Source: Rhodovibrionaceae bacterium
GTDB taxonomy: Bacteria; Pseudomonadota; Alphaproteobacteria; Kiloniellales; DSM-21159
Assembly (NCBI GenBank): GCA_028279885.1
Contig: JANQMX010000107.1
Coordinates: 1 to 63,576, forward strand
Reading direction: 5' to 3'
Length of the DNA stretch: 63,576 bases
Part shown: in pieces, positions 29,306 to 39,663 of the stretch
Numbering within the stretch: the first letter of the stretch is position 1
Layout: every line of letters starts with the position of its first letter
Made by a program: the position numbers and the translations under genes
Notes under the pieces: generated by a model
The model's database searches: none
Seen by the model: the letters and a program-made list of their open reading frames with translations, nothing else
What the model was told of the DNA's origin: nothing

Positions 29306-29563
29306 ATGCCCCAGACCGACCCTATACCCGACGACATCAAGGTTCTTTCCTTCGAGGAGGCCCTGGAAGAGCTGAAGTTGCTGGTCGGTAGTCTCGAAAG
29401 CGGTGAAAGCAAGCTCGATCAGGCCATCGCAGCCTACGAGCGTGGCGCGCTGCTGAAATCCCATTGCGAGGCCAAGCTGCGTGAAGCCAAGGCCAAGATC
29501 GAAAAGGTCAACATCGGCTCGGACGGTGCCCCAACCGGGACCGAGCCCTTCGATAGCGACTGA
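29306..29563 (+). CDS. xseB: Exodeoxyribonuclease VII small subunit
   Basis: An 85-aa helical protein with LSFEEALEELKLLVGSLESGESKLDQAIAAYERGALLKSHCEAKLREAKAKIEKV, the XseB two-helix pattern. It forms ExoVII with XseA, which is not in this window. The ATG at 29306 gives the usual length; a GTG at 29291 with a purine-rich site before it is an alternative start. It is two bases upstream of ispA, an arrangement common in proteobacteria. Confidence 0.92.
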   Translation: MPQTDPIPDDIKVLSFEEALEELKLLVGSLESGESKLDQAIAAYERGALLKSHCEAKLREAKAKIEKVNIGSDGAPTGTEPFDSD

Positions 29564-29565
29564 AT

Positions 29566-30477
29566 ATGCCGACAACCATTGATATCGAAGCCGTTGATCT
29601 GAAGGCCGAGATGCAGCGCATTGGCGCGCGCGTTGAGGCGCGGCTCGACGCCTTGTTGGCACCGGCCGAGGGCGACCGCGGGCGTGTGGTGGAGGCTATG
29701 CGCTATTCCGCTTTGGGTGGCGGCAAGCGCTTGCGCCCCTTTTTGGTGATTGAGACCGCGTCTTTGTTCGACGTTCCGGCAGAGGCTGCGGAACGTGCGG
29801 CGGCGGCCCTTGAGATGATCCATTGTTACAGCCTGATCCATGACGATCTGCCGGCAATGGACGACAGCGACCTACGCCGGGGCCGGCCATCCGCCCACAA
29901 GGCCTTTGACGAGGCCACGGCTATCCTGGCCGGCGACGGTCTCTTGACGGAAGCCTTCGCCGTATTGGCGGACGAGGCGACCCACAGGGACCCGGCCGTC
30001 CGCTGTCGTTTGGTGGCTGAGCTGGCCGAGGCGGCGGGCCAGGCAGGTATGGTGGGTGGCCAGATGATGGATGTTCTGGGCGAGGGTCATCCTATGACTC
30101 TGGCGCAGATCTCTGACATGGAGAGCCTCAAGACCGGGGCGCTCATTCGGGTGGCGGCTCGTTTTGGCGGTATACTTGCAACGCAAAACAGTGACATAGT
30201 TGCTACATTGGACCACTACGGCAGGGATCTAGGCTTGGCTTTTCAGATTGCAGATGATCTGCTTGACGCGGAGGCCAGTGCCGAAGATCTCGGCAAGCCG
30301 GTCGGACAGGACGCGGCGCTCGGCAAGGCGACATTCGTTTCGCTGCTGGGCGCGGAGGAGGCGCGGCGACGCGCCGGCGAGCTTGCCGAGCGGGCTGCCA
30401 GCCGGATGGCGTCTTTTGGTCCGAGGGCGGGAGCGCTGCAGGCGTTGGCCCGCTATGTTGTGGAACGAAAGGGCTGA
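29566..30477 (+). CDS. ispA: Farnesyl diphosphate synthase (short-chain prenyltransferase)
   Basis: A 303-aa enzyme making farnesyl (or geranylgeranyl) diphosphate from IPP and DMAPP. It has [10 protein letters not shown], the first Asp-rich motif in [19 protein letters not shown] (with the two-residue insertion typical of bacterial FPP synthases) and the second in [13 protein letters not shown]. It sits between xseB and dxs in the classic isoprenoid operon, 49 bases before dxs. Confidence 0.94.
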   Translation: MPTTIDIEAVDLKAEMQRIGARVEARLDALLAPAEGDRGRVVEAMRYSALGGGKRLRPFLVIETASLFDVPAEAAERAAAALEMIHCYSLIHDDLPAMDDSDLRRGRPSAHKAFDEATAILAGDGLLTEAFAVLADEATHRDPAVRCRLVAELAEAAGQAGMVGGQMMDVLGEGHPMTLAQISDMESLKTGALIRVAARFGGILATQNSDIVATLDHYGRDLGLAFQIADDLLDAEASAEDLGKPVGQDAALGKATFVSLLGAEEARRRAGELAERAASRMASFGPRAGALQALARYVVERKG

Positions 30478-30526
30478 CCGCCGCCGTGACAGGGACGCGG
30501 GACGGTCGGGGGACAGGGAGAAGTCG

Positions 30527-32455
30527 ATGAGCAAGAGGAAACTGGAGACACCGCTGCTCGACAAGGTGGCGACGCCTGCGGATCTGCGCCAGTTGAAGCC
30601 GAGTGAACTCCGGCAATTAGCGGATGAGCTGCGGGCAGAATTGATTGATGCCGTCTCTGTGACCGGTGGTCACCTCGGAGCCGGTCTCGGCGTCGTTGAG
30701 CTGACGGTGGCCATCCACTATGCCTTCGATACGCCGGACGACATTCTGATTTGGGACGTCAGCCATCAGTGCTATCCGCACAAGATCCTCACCGGCCGCC
30801 GCGATCGCATTCGCACCCTGCGTCAGGGGGGCGGCCTGTCCGGCTTCACCAGCCGTAAGGAAAGCGAATACGATCCCTTTGGCGCAGCACATTCCTCGAC
30901 CTCGATCTCTGCCGCTTTGGGTTTTGCCGTGGCGCGCGATCTGGAAGGGAAAGACAACAACGTTATTGCCGTGATCGGCGACGGTGCCATGTCGGCCGGA
31001 ATGGCCTATGAGGCGATGAACAACGCCGGCGCGCGCAACAGCCGACTCGTCGTCATCCTCAACGACAACGACATGTCGATCGCGCCGCCGGTCGGCGCCA
31101 TGAGCGCGTATCTCTCCCAGCTCCTGTCTTCCCGTTCCTTCCAGAGTTTGCGACATCTCGGCAAGGAAGTCGCCAGCCACTTTCCGCGACCGATCAAGAC
31201 GGCGGCCGCACGGGCCGATGAGTTCGCCCGTGGTATGCTGACTGGCGGTACTCTCTTCGAGGAAATGGGTTTCTACTACATCGGGCCAGTCGACGGGCAT
31301 AACCTCGACCACCTACTGCCCATCTTGAAGAATGTGCGCGAAAGCGACTTCGACGGCCCGGTGCTGATCCATGCGGTGACCCAGAAGGGCAAGGGTTACG
31401 AGCCCGCCGAGCAGGCGGCCGACAAGTATCATGGCGTCGCCAAGTTTGACGTCATCACCGGCAAGCAGTCCAAGGGTGAGCCCAAGGCGCCAAGCTATAC
31501 CTCCGTCTTCGCCAAGGCGCTGATCAAAGAAGCCGAAGTGGATGACAAGGTGGTGGCCGTCACGGCCGCCATGCCGTCCGGCACCGGCCTCAACACGTTC
31601 GGCGACCACTTCCCGGACCGCTGCTTCGACGTCGGTATCGCCGAGCAGCACGCGGTGACCTTCTGTGGCGGGCTGGCCTGCGCCGGCTACAAGCCCTTTG
31701 CAACGATCTATTCTACCTTCCTGCAGCGCGGCTATGATCAGGTGGTGCACGATATCGCCATTCAGCGCTTGCCCGTGCGCTTCGCCATCGACCGGGCCGG
31801 CATGGTCGGGGCCGACGGTGTGACCCACCAAGGCTCTTATGACATCGCCTATCTCGGTTGCCTGCCTGGTTTCGTCCTCATGGCAGCGGCCGACGAGGCG
31901 GAGCTGATGCACATGGTGGCGACCCAGGTGGCCATCGACGACCGCCCCTCGGCGCTCCGCTATGCGCGTGGTGAGGGCATTGGCGTCGAGCTGCCGGAAA
32001 AGGGCGCGCCGCTGGAGATCGGCAAGGGCCGGGTCCTGCGTGAGGGCACCAAGGTTGCCATCTTCTCGTATGGCTCGCGCCTCGGCGACGCCTTGAAGGC
32101 TGCCGAAGAGTTAGGCGCGCGCGGTCTCTCAACCACCGTTGCCGATGCCCGCTTCGCCAAACCGCTAGACCATGACCTCCTGCGTCGGCTGGCCAGCGAG
32201 CACGAAGTGTTGATCACCCTGGAAGAGGGCGCCATTGGCGGCTTTGCAAGCCAGTGCTTCGAGCAGCTGGCCCGCGAGGGCCTGCTCGATGGCGGTGCAA
32301 AAGTTCGGCCCATGTACCTGCCTGACTTCTTCGTCGATCACGGTAAGCCGGCCGACCAGATCGTCGAGGCCGGCCTGGACTCCCAGCATATCGTGGCAAC
32401 GGCCCTGCAGGCGCTCGGCTACAACGAGGTGGCGAGCCAGCCGGCCCGCGCCTGA
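30527..32455 (+). CDS. dxs: 1-deoxy-D-xylulose-5-phosphate synthase
   Basis: A thiamine-diphosphate enzyme that condenses pyruvate and glyceraldehyde 3-phosphate, the first step of the MEP pathway. It is 642 aa. Marks are [30 protein letters not shown], the ThDP motif [18 protein letters not shown], and [15 protein letters not shown] with the catalytic Glu. AGGGAGAAG precedes the ATG at 30527. The stop overlaps the tlyA start (TGATG). It consumes ThDP, which is made by the thi operon at 58-61 kb. Confidence 0.97.
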   Translation: MSKRKLETPLLDKVATPADLRQLKPSELRQLADELRAELIDAVSVTGGHLGAGLGVVELTVAIHYAFDTPDDILIWDVSHQCYPHKILTGRRDRIRTLRQGGGLSGFTSRKESEYDPFGAAHSSTSISAALGFAVARDLEGKDNNVIAVIGDGAMSAGMAYEAMNNAGARNSRLVVILNDNDMSIAPPVGAMSAYLSQLLSSRSFQSLRHLGKEVASHFPRPIKTAAARADEFARGMLTGGTLFEEMGFYYIGPVDGHNLDHLLPILKNVRESDFDGPVLIHAVTQKGKGYEPAEQAADKYHGVAKFDVITGKQSKGEPKAPSYTSVFAKALIKEAEVDDKVVAVTAAMPSGTGLNTFGDHFPDRCFDVGIAEQHAVTFCGGLACAGYKPFATIYSTFLQRGYDQVVHDIAIQRLPVRFAIDRAGMVGADGVTHQGSYDIAYLGCLPGFVLMAAADEAELMHMVATQVAIDDRPSALRYARGEGIGVELPEKGAPLEIGKGRVLREGTKVAIFSYGSRLGDALKAAEELGARGLSTTVADARFAKPLDHDLLRRLASEHEVLITLEEGAIGGFASQCFEQLAREGLLDGGAKVRPMYLPDFFVDHGKPADQIVEAGLDSQHIVATALQALGYNEVASQPARA

Positions 32456-33222
32456 TGGGTGGCGGCCAGCGGGAGGACCCGCGGCAAGACTTGCAGCGGG
32501 CCGACCTGTTGGCGGTGGAGCGCGGCTTAGCGCCGAGTCGCAGTCGCGCCCAGGCAATCATACGTATGGGGAAACTGCGCTGCGCCGGCCGCGTCGTCGG
32601 CAAAGCTGGTGAACTTCTACCGGGGGACGCCGAGCTTGACCTGGTGGCACCAGACCACCCATGGGTCTCGCGCGGCGGCGTCAAGCTGAGCGAAGCCCTG
32701 CGACGTTTTGCCCTGTCACCGCAGGGGCGCGTCTGCCTCGATCTCGGTGCGTCCACGGGTGGCTTTACCGAGGTGCTGTTGGCGGAAGGCGCGGCCCGTG
32801 TCTATGCCGTGGATGTCGGACACGATCAGCTGGCACCGGCGTTGAGCGCCGACCCTCGCGTGATTTCCTTGGAGGGCGTCAACGCCCGCAACCTGGACGG
32901 CTCTCTGGTCACCGAGCCGGTGGCTGCAATCGTCTGCGATGTCAGCTTCATCTCGGCGCGCAAAGTGCTCGACCCGGCTCTGGCCCTGGCGGCACCCGAC
33001 TGTTGGCTGCTGGTTCTGGTCAAGCCGCAATTCGAGGTCGGTCAGGCGGGTGTCGGCAAGCACGGCGTGGTCCGCAGTGAGAGCTTGCGGCGACGTGCCT
33101 GCGACGAAACCATGGCTTGGTTGGGTGAACGGGGCTGGGACATCCTCGGCGTGGCCGATAGTCCATTGCAGGGTCCGCGCGGCAACCGCGAGTACCTGCT
33201 GGCCGCGCGCCGGACGTCATAA
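32455..33222 (+). CDS. tlyA: TlyA-family rRNA 2'-O-methyltransferase
   Basis: A 255-aa protein with an N-terminal S4 RNA-binding domain (RADLLAVERGLAPSRSRAQAIIRMGKLRCAG) and a C-terminal FtsJ/RrmJ-type SAM methyltransferase (CLDLGASTGGFTEVLLAEGA, and LVKPQFEVG). Relatives methylate 16S/23S rRNA cytidines or act as hemolysin-like TlyA; the target here is inferred. The start shares one base with the dxs stop, so it is coupled to the isoprenoid operon. Confidence 0.92.
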   Translation: MGGGQREDPRQDLQRADLLAVERGLAPSRSRAQAIIRMGKLRCAGRVVGKAGELLPGDAELDLVAPDHPWVSRGGVKLSEALRRFALSPQGRVCLDLGASTGGFTEVLLAEGAARVYAVDVGHDQLAPALSADPRVISLEGVNARNLDGSLVTEPVAAIVCDVSFISARKVLDPALALAAPDCWLLVLVKPQFEVGQAGVGKHGVVRSESLRRRACDETMAWLGERGWDILGVADSPLQGPRGNREYLLAARRTS

Positions 33223-33234
33223 CCGGGGAAAACG

Positions 33235-33579
33235 ATGCAAAAGCCGCCGCGACAGATCGTCAACGCCGCAAAGGACAGCTTTCTACCCTATGACCTCGAT
33301 GGGCCGCTTCAGGACGATATCACCTGGCTGCCGCTCAGCTACGATAGAGAAAGTGGCAACGGCACCTATTTGATGCGGATGCAGCCAGGCGCGGTCACCG
33401 TGCCGCATGAGCACGAGGGAACGGAAGACTTCATGATCCTGGAAGGGGATCTGGTTGAAAGCGACGGCACGCGCCTCCAGCCGGGCGACTGCGTCAGCTA
33501 TGCCCCCGGCACACGGCACAACTCGCGCAGCGAAACCGGCTGCCTCATCCTGGTTTGCGAGTGGGGCAAGGACGCTTGA
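33235..33579 (+). CDS. Cupin-domain protein (ChrR-like cupin)
   Basis: A single-cupin protein of 114 aa: MQPGAVTVPHEHEGTEDFMILEGDL gives the HxHxxxE-type first metal motif, and LQPGDCVSYAPGTRHNSRSETG the second with its His. It resembles the cupin part of ChrR-type anti-sigma factors but has no zinc anti-sigma domain. Starting 12 bases after tlyA, it may be the end of that transcript. The ligand is unknown. Confidence 0.8.
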   Translation: MQKPPRQIVNAAKDSFLPYDLDGPLQDDITWLPLSYDRESGNGTYLMRMQPGAVTVPHEHEGTEDFMILEGDLVESDGTRLQPGDCVSYAPGTRHNSRSETGCLILVCEWGKDA

Positions 33580-33713
33580 CCGCGACTCTGGGCAGGGGCG
33601 ACGAAGCCGCGTTGTCTGCTGATGGCGGCAGCACTATAAACGCAGCCACCGCGCGACAGCGGTAAACCCGGTGAGACCGGGTCGCGTTAGGAAGAGCGGG
33701 GTCGAAAACTTCG

Positions 33714-34370
33714 ATGGTCGATTACCAGCGAGCACGCCACAACATGGTGGAAGGCCAGTTGCGGACCAATAAGGTCAACGATCAGCGGATTCTCTCGGCT
33801 TTCGAAAGCTTGCCGCGGGAACGCTTCGTACCCGAGGCCGCGCAAGGCTTTGCCTACATCGACGAAGATCTGGCGCTCACCAGCCAACGCTACATGCTCG
33901 AGCCGCTGGTGCTGGCCCGCTTGATACAAGAAGCCCTGGTCGAGCCAAGCGATATCGCGCTCGATGTCGCCTGCGGCAGCGGTTACGCCTGCGCTGTCTT
34001 GGCCAACTTGGCGGCTACGGTGATCGGGATCGAGAGCGACGCGTCCCTCGTCCAGAAGGGCAGCCGATTGTTGCGTGACTTGGACATCACCAATGCGGTG
34101 GTCCTCGAAGGGGATCTGACAGCTGGAGCACCGCAGCACGGGCCGTACGACTTCATTCTCGTTGAAGGTGCGGTCGAACTCGTTTCTCAGGCTTTGATCG
34201 ATCAACTGGCTGACGGCGGTCGCCTAGCGACCGTCATGGTAGGCGAGGACGGTGTGGGGCGCGGCACCTTGTTTCGGCGCGATGGTGAGGTTGTTTCCCA
34301 GCGCAGCCTCTTCGATGCATCGGTGCGCCCACTTGCAGGTTTCGCTCGTCCACCCAGCTTCGTCTTCTGA
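33714..34370 (+). CDS. Protein-L-isoaspartate O-methyltransferase-like protein
   Basis: A 218-aa Pcm-family SAM methyltransferase: MVEGQLRTNKVNDQRILSAFESLPRERFVPE, then SAM motif I VACGSGYACAVLANL. It lacks some parts of true Pcm, as is usual for the alphaproteobacterial members found beside tolC, and whether it repairs isoaspartyl residues is uncertain. The gene lies 168 bases upstream of tolC. A small ACCCGGT/ACCGGGT hairpin (33666-33682) precedes it without a T-run. Confidence 0.85.
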   Translation: MVDYQRARHNMVEGQLRTNKVNDQRILSAFESLPRERFVPEAAQGFAYIDEDLALTSQRYMLEPLVLARLIQEALVEPSDIALDVACGSGYACAVLANLAATVIGIESDASLVQKGSRLLRDLDITNAVVLEGDLTAGAPQHGPYDFILVEGAVELVSQALIDQLADGGRLATVMVGEDGVGRGTLFRRDGEVVSQRSLFDASVRPLAGFARPPSFVF

Positions 34371-34538
34371 GGCAAGTCTTATGCAACAAGCGCAAGAACG
34401 CGGACGCTTTATGAAATTGTCCGGCGTAAGAAGGTGTTAATCTGCCTTTTACCGGGGGACGTAATTGTGGTTAAAGGGCGGGATGATTCGGGTCCTATTG
34501 CTTCGCCGCAAGGCGAAACAGCCTCTCGGGGACAAGCA

Positions 34539-35912
34539 ATGCGTTTTGTGTGCCGGTTTCTGAATGCGGGGCTGATCGCGACGGCTGTAGCCGCTGCGCC
34601 GTCGCTCGCTCTGGCGGAAAGCCTGGAGGAAGCTCTTGCGACAGCCTATCTCACCAGCCCGACCTTAGCCGCTGCGCAAGCGTCGCTCCGTGCGGTGAAT
34701 GAAGGCGTTCCCCAGGCCCTCTCCGACTGGCGTCCGACGGTGACTTTGAACGGGAGTGTTGGCGTAGACCGTCAAAACTCGCGTACCGGTGAAGGTAGTT
34801 TCGAGACCTTGAATCCGAATGAAGTCGATTTGACGGTGTCCCAGTCGCTCTATCGCGGTGGGCGCACCGTCGCGGCGACCCGACAAGCCGAGGCCGAGGT
34901 CCAGGCCGAGCGCGCGTTGCTTGCCGATACGGAGCAGCAGTTGCTGCTCGACGCTGTACAGTCGTACATGGATGTCTGGCGCGACGAAGCGATCTTGCGC
35001 CTCAACATCAACAACGAGCAGGTTCTGGCGCGCCAGTTGGAGGCGAGCCGCGACCGTTTCGAGGTCGGCGAAATCACCCGTACAGATGTGGCACAGTCGG
35101 AGGCGCGGCTGTCCGGAGCCACATCCGGTCGTATCGAAGCGGAAAGCGACCTCAAGACGAGTCGTGCGACCTACGAGGAGATCATCGGTCGCCCGCCGGG
35201 CACGCTCGATGCTCCCGAAAGTGTCGTTGGACTGCCGCCTTCGCTAGAGCAAGCCATCACCATCGCGGTTCAGAACAACCCCAGCGTCGTTTCCAATCAG
35301 TTTTTGGAGATTTCAGCGCGTGAGGCCGTGCGCGAGGCGATCGGCGAATTACTGCCGGAGCTGTCCCTCGAGGGGCAGGTTCGCCGCAGCGAGAACGTAG
35401 GCTCCACCCGGCAGCGCACGGAAAGTGCCAGCGTGTTTGCCGAGCTTAGAGTGCCCCTGTATCAGGCCGGCTTCGTCTCCAGCCAAATCCGCCAAACCAA
35501 GCAACTGGCGAGCGAGCGCCGGTTGCTGCTCGAGGAAGCGCGCCGAGACTCGGAGCAGTTCGCCATCCAGACATGGGAGGCGCTTGTCGCGTCGCAAGCA
35601 CAGATCGACTCCTTCACCGCTCAGGTCGAAGCGAACGAGATTGCCCTGGAAGGCGTCCGGCAGGAGAACGCCGTGGGCTCGCGGACGACCTTGGACGTTC
35701 TGGACGCCGAACAAGAGCTTCTCGACTCGGAGATCGATTTGGTGACTGCGCGGCGGGACGAGGTTGTGGCCGCCTATGCCTTGCTTGCCGCCATCGGCCG
35801 GCTCCGCGCGCGCGACATTGGTTTGCCGGTCGAATACTACGACGAAGAGCGCGACTATCTGGAAGTGCGCGATGCGTGGTATGGCTGGGACATTCCCGCC
35901 GACGATCAATAG
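34539..35912 (+). CDS. tolC: TolC-family outer-membrane efflux channel
   Basis: A 457-aa outer-membrane channel for type I secretion and RND efflux. The signal peptide (MRFVCRFLNAGLIATAVAAAP..ALA) is followed by SLEEALATAYLTSPTLAAAQASLRAV. Two repeated halves are visible; the second includes TTLDVLDAEQELLDSEIDLVTARRD. The ATG at 34539 yields the clean signal peptide; the frame is open further upstream. It may serve the RND pair at 22.5-26.9 kb, but this is inference. A TTCGCC/GGCGAA hairpin with GCAA loop (34502-34517) lies just upstream. Confidence 0.95.
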   Translation: MRFVCRFLNAGLIATAVAAAPSLALAESLEEALATAYLTSPTLAAAQASLRAVNEGVPQALSDWRPTVTLNGSVGVDRQNSRTGEGSFETLNPNEVDLTVSQSLYRGGRTVAATRQAEAEVQAERALLADTEQQLLLDAVQSYMDVWRDEAILRLNINNEQVLARQLEASRDRFEVGEITRTDVAQSEARLSGATSGRIEAESDLKTSRATYEEIIGRPPGTLDAPESVVGLPPSLEQAITIAVQNNPSVVSNQFLEISAREAVREAIGELLPELSLEGQVRRSENVGSTRQRTESASVFAELRVPLYQAGFVSSQIRQTKQLASERRLLLEEARRDSEQFAIQTWEALVASQAQIDSFTAQVEANEIALEGVRQENAVGSRTTLDVLDAEQELLDSEIDLVTARRDEVVAAYALLAAIGRLRARDIGLPVEYYDEERDYLEVRDAWYGWDIPADDQ

Positions 35913-36049
35913 CAGCCTCGGCGTCCCTACCGCTATCGGGCCAAGAGGCCGTCTCGGTCCTTTCGGTTGACTCCCTGACCGGCTATACTGCACCAATTCG
36001 ATTGGTAATCGATGCCCTGTTTGCCGGGGCGCAGACTGTTAGGTCTCCG

Positions 36050-36844
36050 ATGAGCACGACTGAAAGCGAGAAAGAACCCTCGATGGAGGAGATTCTGGCG
36101 TCAATCCGCCGGATTATCTCCGAGGACGAGACGCCCGAGGCTCGCAAGGATGCTGAAGACGCGGACGGCGAACAGGCGGAAGACGACGCTGATGTGCTGG
36201 TCCTGACCGAGGTGATCGACCAGGCGCGTGAAGAGGTCGAACCGGCAGACGACCACTCTGAACAGGAGAGCGAGCCGGAGCCCGAGTTCGAATCGGAGCC
36301 CGAGTTGGAGCCGGAGGTTGAGCCGGAACCTGAGGTGGACTCGGAGGCGGAGTTGGAACCCGAGCCTGAGCCCGAACTCGAGCAGGAATTGGAGCCGGAA
36401 ATCGGGTCGGAGCCCGAAGCCGAAATGGAACCGACACAGGAAGAAGTTAACGTGACGGATATGCCGGAAGAGCTGGAAACGGCCGATGAAGAGGAGCCGG
36501 CGCAAGACACGGTCATCGATCTGGTCGACGACATTGACGAGCGCAACGAGGAACAGATGGAAGAGCCCGCCGCCATGCCCGAAACCATCGACGACAACTT
36601 GGTGTCCGCAGCAACGACGGCCGCAGCCGTCGCAGCCCTGACCGAGGTCCCCCGCGCCGTCGCAAACAATCGCCCATTGGAGCCGCAGACCATCATTGGC
36701 GGCCAGAAAACCCTTGAGGCGGTCGTTCGCGACGCCATGGCGCCGCACCTCAGCGCTTGGTTGGACGAGAATTTGCCTTCCCTGGTCGAGCGGGTGGTAC
36801 AGGAAGAAGTCCGCCGCATGGTCCGCCGCGCCGAGGACAACTGA
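36050..36844 (+). CDS. popZ: PopZ-family polar organizing protein (DUF2497)
   Basis: A 264-aa protein: the N-terminal helix KEPSMEEILASIRRIISEDE is diagnostic of PopZ. A long acidic linker follows, about 60 residues made almost only of repeated Glu-Pro pairs (roughly 36260-36435), and the C-terminal oligomerisation helices are TLEAVVRDAMAPHLSAWLDENLPSLVERVVQEEVRRMVRR. PopZ forms polar condensates that anchor ParB-parS and signalling proteins. Its linker is more acidic than proline-rich alone. It is located upstream of valS, as in many alphaproteobacteria. The ATG at 36050 is chosen from the family N-terminus. Confidence 0.92.
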   Translation: MSTTESEKEPSMEEILASIRRIISEDETPEARKDAEDADGEQAEDDADVLVLTEVIDQAREEVEPADDHSEQESEPEPEFESEPELEPEVEPEPEVDSEAELEPEPEPELEQELEPEIGSEPEAEMEPTQEEVNVTDMPEELETADEEEPAQDTVIDLVDDIDERNEEQMEEPAAMPETIDDNLVSAATTAAAVAALTEVPRAVANNRPLEPQTIIGGQKTLEAVVRDAMAPHLSAWLDENLPSLVERVVQEEVRRMVRRAEDN

Positions 36845-36927
36845 CGCCGCCTAACATCTCCTGGGGCCGGCGCCGCGACCGGCCGGCGGCCCACTGCATC
36901 TAATCTTTACGAGAGGCCGTTCCGGCG

Positions 36928-39597
36928 ATGAGCGAGCTGGACAAGACATACCACCCGAAAGAGGTGGAAGAGCGCTACTACGCTTTCTGGGAAGAGAGCG
37001 GCGCCTTTGCCTGCGATCCGCAGTCCAACGCACGCCCCTATGTGATCATGATGCCGCCGCCCAATGTGACGGGCAGTCTGCACATGGGGCATGCGCTGAC
37101 CTTCACCATTCAGGACGTGCTGATTCGCTGGCATCGCATGTCGGGGCAGGATGCCTTCTGGCAACCGGGCATGGACCACGCCGGCATCGCCACCCAGATG
37201 GTGGTCGAGCGGCAGCTTGCCGAGCAGGACCTGCATCGCCGGGACATGGGCCGCGAGGCCTTCGTCGAGCGTGTCTGGCAGTGGAAGGAGGAGTCGGGCG
37301 GCACCATCACACGCCAGCTGCGCCGCCTGGGCGCCTCGGCCGACTGGGCGCGCGAACGCTTTACCATGGACGACGGCTTGTCAGAGGCCGTGCGCAAGGT
37401 CTTCGTGCAGCTCTTCAAGGAAGGGCTGATTTATCGCGATAAGCGGTTGGTCAACTGGGACCCGAAGCTGCACACGGCTATCTCCGACCTCGAGGTGCAG
37501 CAGAAGGAGGTCAAGGGTAAGCTTTGGCACTTCCGCTATCCCATTGAAGGGGAAGAGGGCCGCTACATCGTGGTGGCCACCACGCGACCCGAGACCATGC
37601 TAGGCGATACCGCGGTTGCCGTGCATCCGGACGATGAGCGCTACAAGGATCTGGTCGGCCGCCACTGCGTGCTGCCGCTGGTCGGACGGCGCATGCCGAT
37701 CGTCGCCGATCTCCACGCCGACCCGGAGGCGGGCAGCGGTGCCGTGAAGATCACCCCGGCGCACGACTTCAACGACTTCGAGGTCGGCCGGCGACACGAC
37801 CTGACCTTCATCAACATCTTTGATGAGAACGCCTGCCTCAACGACGAGGTGCCCGCCGCCTACCGTGGGATGGACCGCTTCGCCGCTCGCGAGAAGGTTG
37901 TGGCCGATATCGAGGCGCTGGGCCTGCTGGACCAGGTTGAGGATCACACTCACAGCGTGCCGCACGGCGACCGCTCCGGTGTGGTCATCGAGCCTTGGCT
38001 GACCGACCAGTGGTACTGCGATGCCAAGACCCTGGCCGAACCCTGCATCAAAGCGGTGGAGGATGGCCGCACGCGCTTTGTGCCCAAGCAGTGGGAAAAC
38101 ACCTACTTCGAGTGGATGCGCAACATCCAGCCCTGGTGCATCTCGCGTCAGCTCTGGTGGGGCCATCAGATCCCGGCTTGGTACGGTCCCGACGGCCAGG
38201 TCTTCGTCGAAGAGACGGAAGAGGAGGCGCTGAAGGCGGCCGAAACACACTATGGTCGCCCGACGACCTTGGAGCGCGACGGCGACGTGCTCGACACTTG
38301 GTTTTCCTCGGCGCTCTGGCCCTTTTCCACCTTGGGCTGGCCGTCCAAGGACGAAGCCGTGCAGCACGACCTGGAGCGCTACTATCCCGGCTCCGTGCTG
38401 GTCACCGGCTTCGACATCATCTTCTTCTGGGTCGCCCGGATGATGATGATGGGCATGCACTTCATGGGCGATGTGCCCTTCCGCGACGTCTACATCCACG
38501 CCCTGGTGCGCGATCAGCACGGACAGAAGATGTCCAAGTCCAAGGGCAACATCATCGATCCCTTGGAATTGATCGACAGCTACGGCAGCGACGCCCTGCG
38601 CTTCACCCTGGCGTCGCTCGCGGTGCCTGGGCGCGACATCAAGCTCTCGGCCGACCGTGTCGAGGGCTATCGCAACTTTACCACCAAGCTGTGGAACGCG
38701 GCCCGCTTCTGCCTGATGAACCAAGCTAAGGTGGACGAAGCGCTCAAGCCCGAAGCGCTTGAGCAGACCTTGAACCGCTGGCTGGTCGGCAAGGTGGTCG
38801 CCCTGCGCAAGGGCTTGGATGCCTCCATCTCCGCCTACCGCCTCAACGATGCGGCATCTCAGCTCTATCACTTCACCTGGGCTGAGTTCTGCGACTGGTA
38901 CATCGAGCTCTCCAAGCCCATCCTGACCGGCCCCGACGAGGCCGCAGCGGACGAGGTCCGGCGCACCACCGGTTGGGCGCTCAATCATCTGCTGCGCCTG
39001 CTGCACCCCTTCATGCCCTTCGTCACCTCGGCCCTTTGGGAGCACTTCCGCGGCGCCAACGCGCCCGAGTTGATCTCTGCCGAGCTGCCCGAGTTCGATG
39101 AGGCAATCGTGGACCGCGAGGCGGCTGAGGAGATCGACTGGGTTATCCGCCTGATCAGCGAGGTGCGGGCCGTGCGGGCCGAGATGAACGTGCCGCCAGC
39201 TGCGATCGTGCCGCTGGCCGTTCGTGACGCGGATGCCGTCAGCCGCAAGCGCTTGGATACCCATGAAGCCTTGATCTCTCGCCTCGCACGGGTGAAGCGT
39301 CAGAGCGACAGCGGTGACGGCGATGCGGCCGGGACGCTGCAGATTCTACTCGGTGAAGCAACCTTCCTGCTGCCCTTGGCTGACGTGATTGACATCTCGG
39401 CGGAGCGCGGCCGGCTGGAGCGCGAGCTTGAGAAAGCGCGCCAGGAACTCACGAAGATCGACCGCAAGCTCGGCAATGAGCAGTTCATTGCCAAGGCACC
39501 GGTCGAGGTGGTGGAGGAGAATCGCGAGCGGCGCGAGGAAGCGGCGCTCATGGTTGGCAAGCTGGAGGCGGCGGTCACCCGCTTGGCTGCGGCGTGA
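36928..39597 (+). CDS. valS: Valyl-tRNA synthetase
   Basis: A class I synthetase of 889 aa. HIGH reads HMGHAL within PPPNVTGSLHMGHALT, KMSKS is GQKMSKSKGNIIDP, and the editing domain has TTRPETMLGDTAVAVHPDDERY. The C-terminal coiled coil (GRLERELEKARQELTKIDRKLGNEQFIAKAPVEVVEENRER) binds tRNA. Start MSELDKTYHPKEVEERYY is typical. It follows popZ after 83 bases. Confidence 0.98.
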   Translation: MSELDKTYHPKEVEERYYAFWEESGAFACDPQSNARPYVIMMPPPNVTGSLHMGHALTFTIQDVLIRWHRMSGQDAFWQPGMDHAGIATQMVVERQLAEQDLHRRDMGREAFVERVWQWKEESGGTITRQLRRLGASADWARERFTMDDGLSEAVRKVFVQLFKEGLIYRDKRLVNWDPKLHTAISDLEVQQKEVKGKLWHFRYPIEGEEGRYIVVATTRPETMLGDTAVAVHPDDERYKDLVGRHCVLPLVGRRMPIVADLHADPEAGSGAVKITPAHDFNDFEVGRRHDLTFINIFDENACLNDEVPAAYRGMDRFAAREKVVADIEALGLLDQVEDHTHSVPHGDRSGVVIEPWLTDQWYCDAKTLAEPCIKAVEDGRTRFVPKQWENTYFEWMRNIQPWCISRQLWWGHQIPAWYGPDGQVFVEETEEEALKAAETHYGRPTTLERDGDVLDTWFSSALWPFSTLGWPSKDEAVQHDLERYYPGSVLVTGFDIIFFWVARMMMMGMHFMGDVPFRDVYIHALVRDQHGQKMSKSKGNIIDPLELIDSYGSDALRFTLASLAVPGRDIKLSADRVEGYRNFTTKLWNAARFCLMNQAKVDEALKPEALEQTLNRWLVGKVVALRKGLDASISAYRLNDAASQLYHFTWAEFCDWYIELSKPILTGPDEAAADEVRRTTGWALNHLLRLLHPFMPFVTSALWEHFRGANAPELISAELPEFDEAIVDREAAEEIDWVIRLISEVRAVRAEMNVPPAAIVPLAVRDADAVSRKRLDTHEALISRLARVKRQSDSGDGDAAGTLQILLGEATFLLPLADVIDISAERGRLERELEKARQELTKIDRKLGNEQFIAKAPVEVVEENRERREEAALMVGKLEAAVTRLAAA

Positions 39598-39663
39598 CTC
39601 CTATCCCGTTTTCGTGAGCGTGCCGTTGCTGGATACCAACCCGGGCAAAGCGGAGACCGGACC

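Noticed and set aside
35967-35989. A promoter before popZ (TTGACT with TATACT)
   Set aside because: The two boxes are only 11 bases apart, far from the needed 16-18.
37600-39264. A 554-codon open frame antisense to valS
   Set aside because: High GC leaves mirror frames open. The composition is low-complexity, it has no family pattern, and valS is complete on the other strand.
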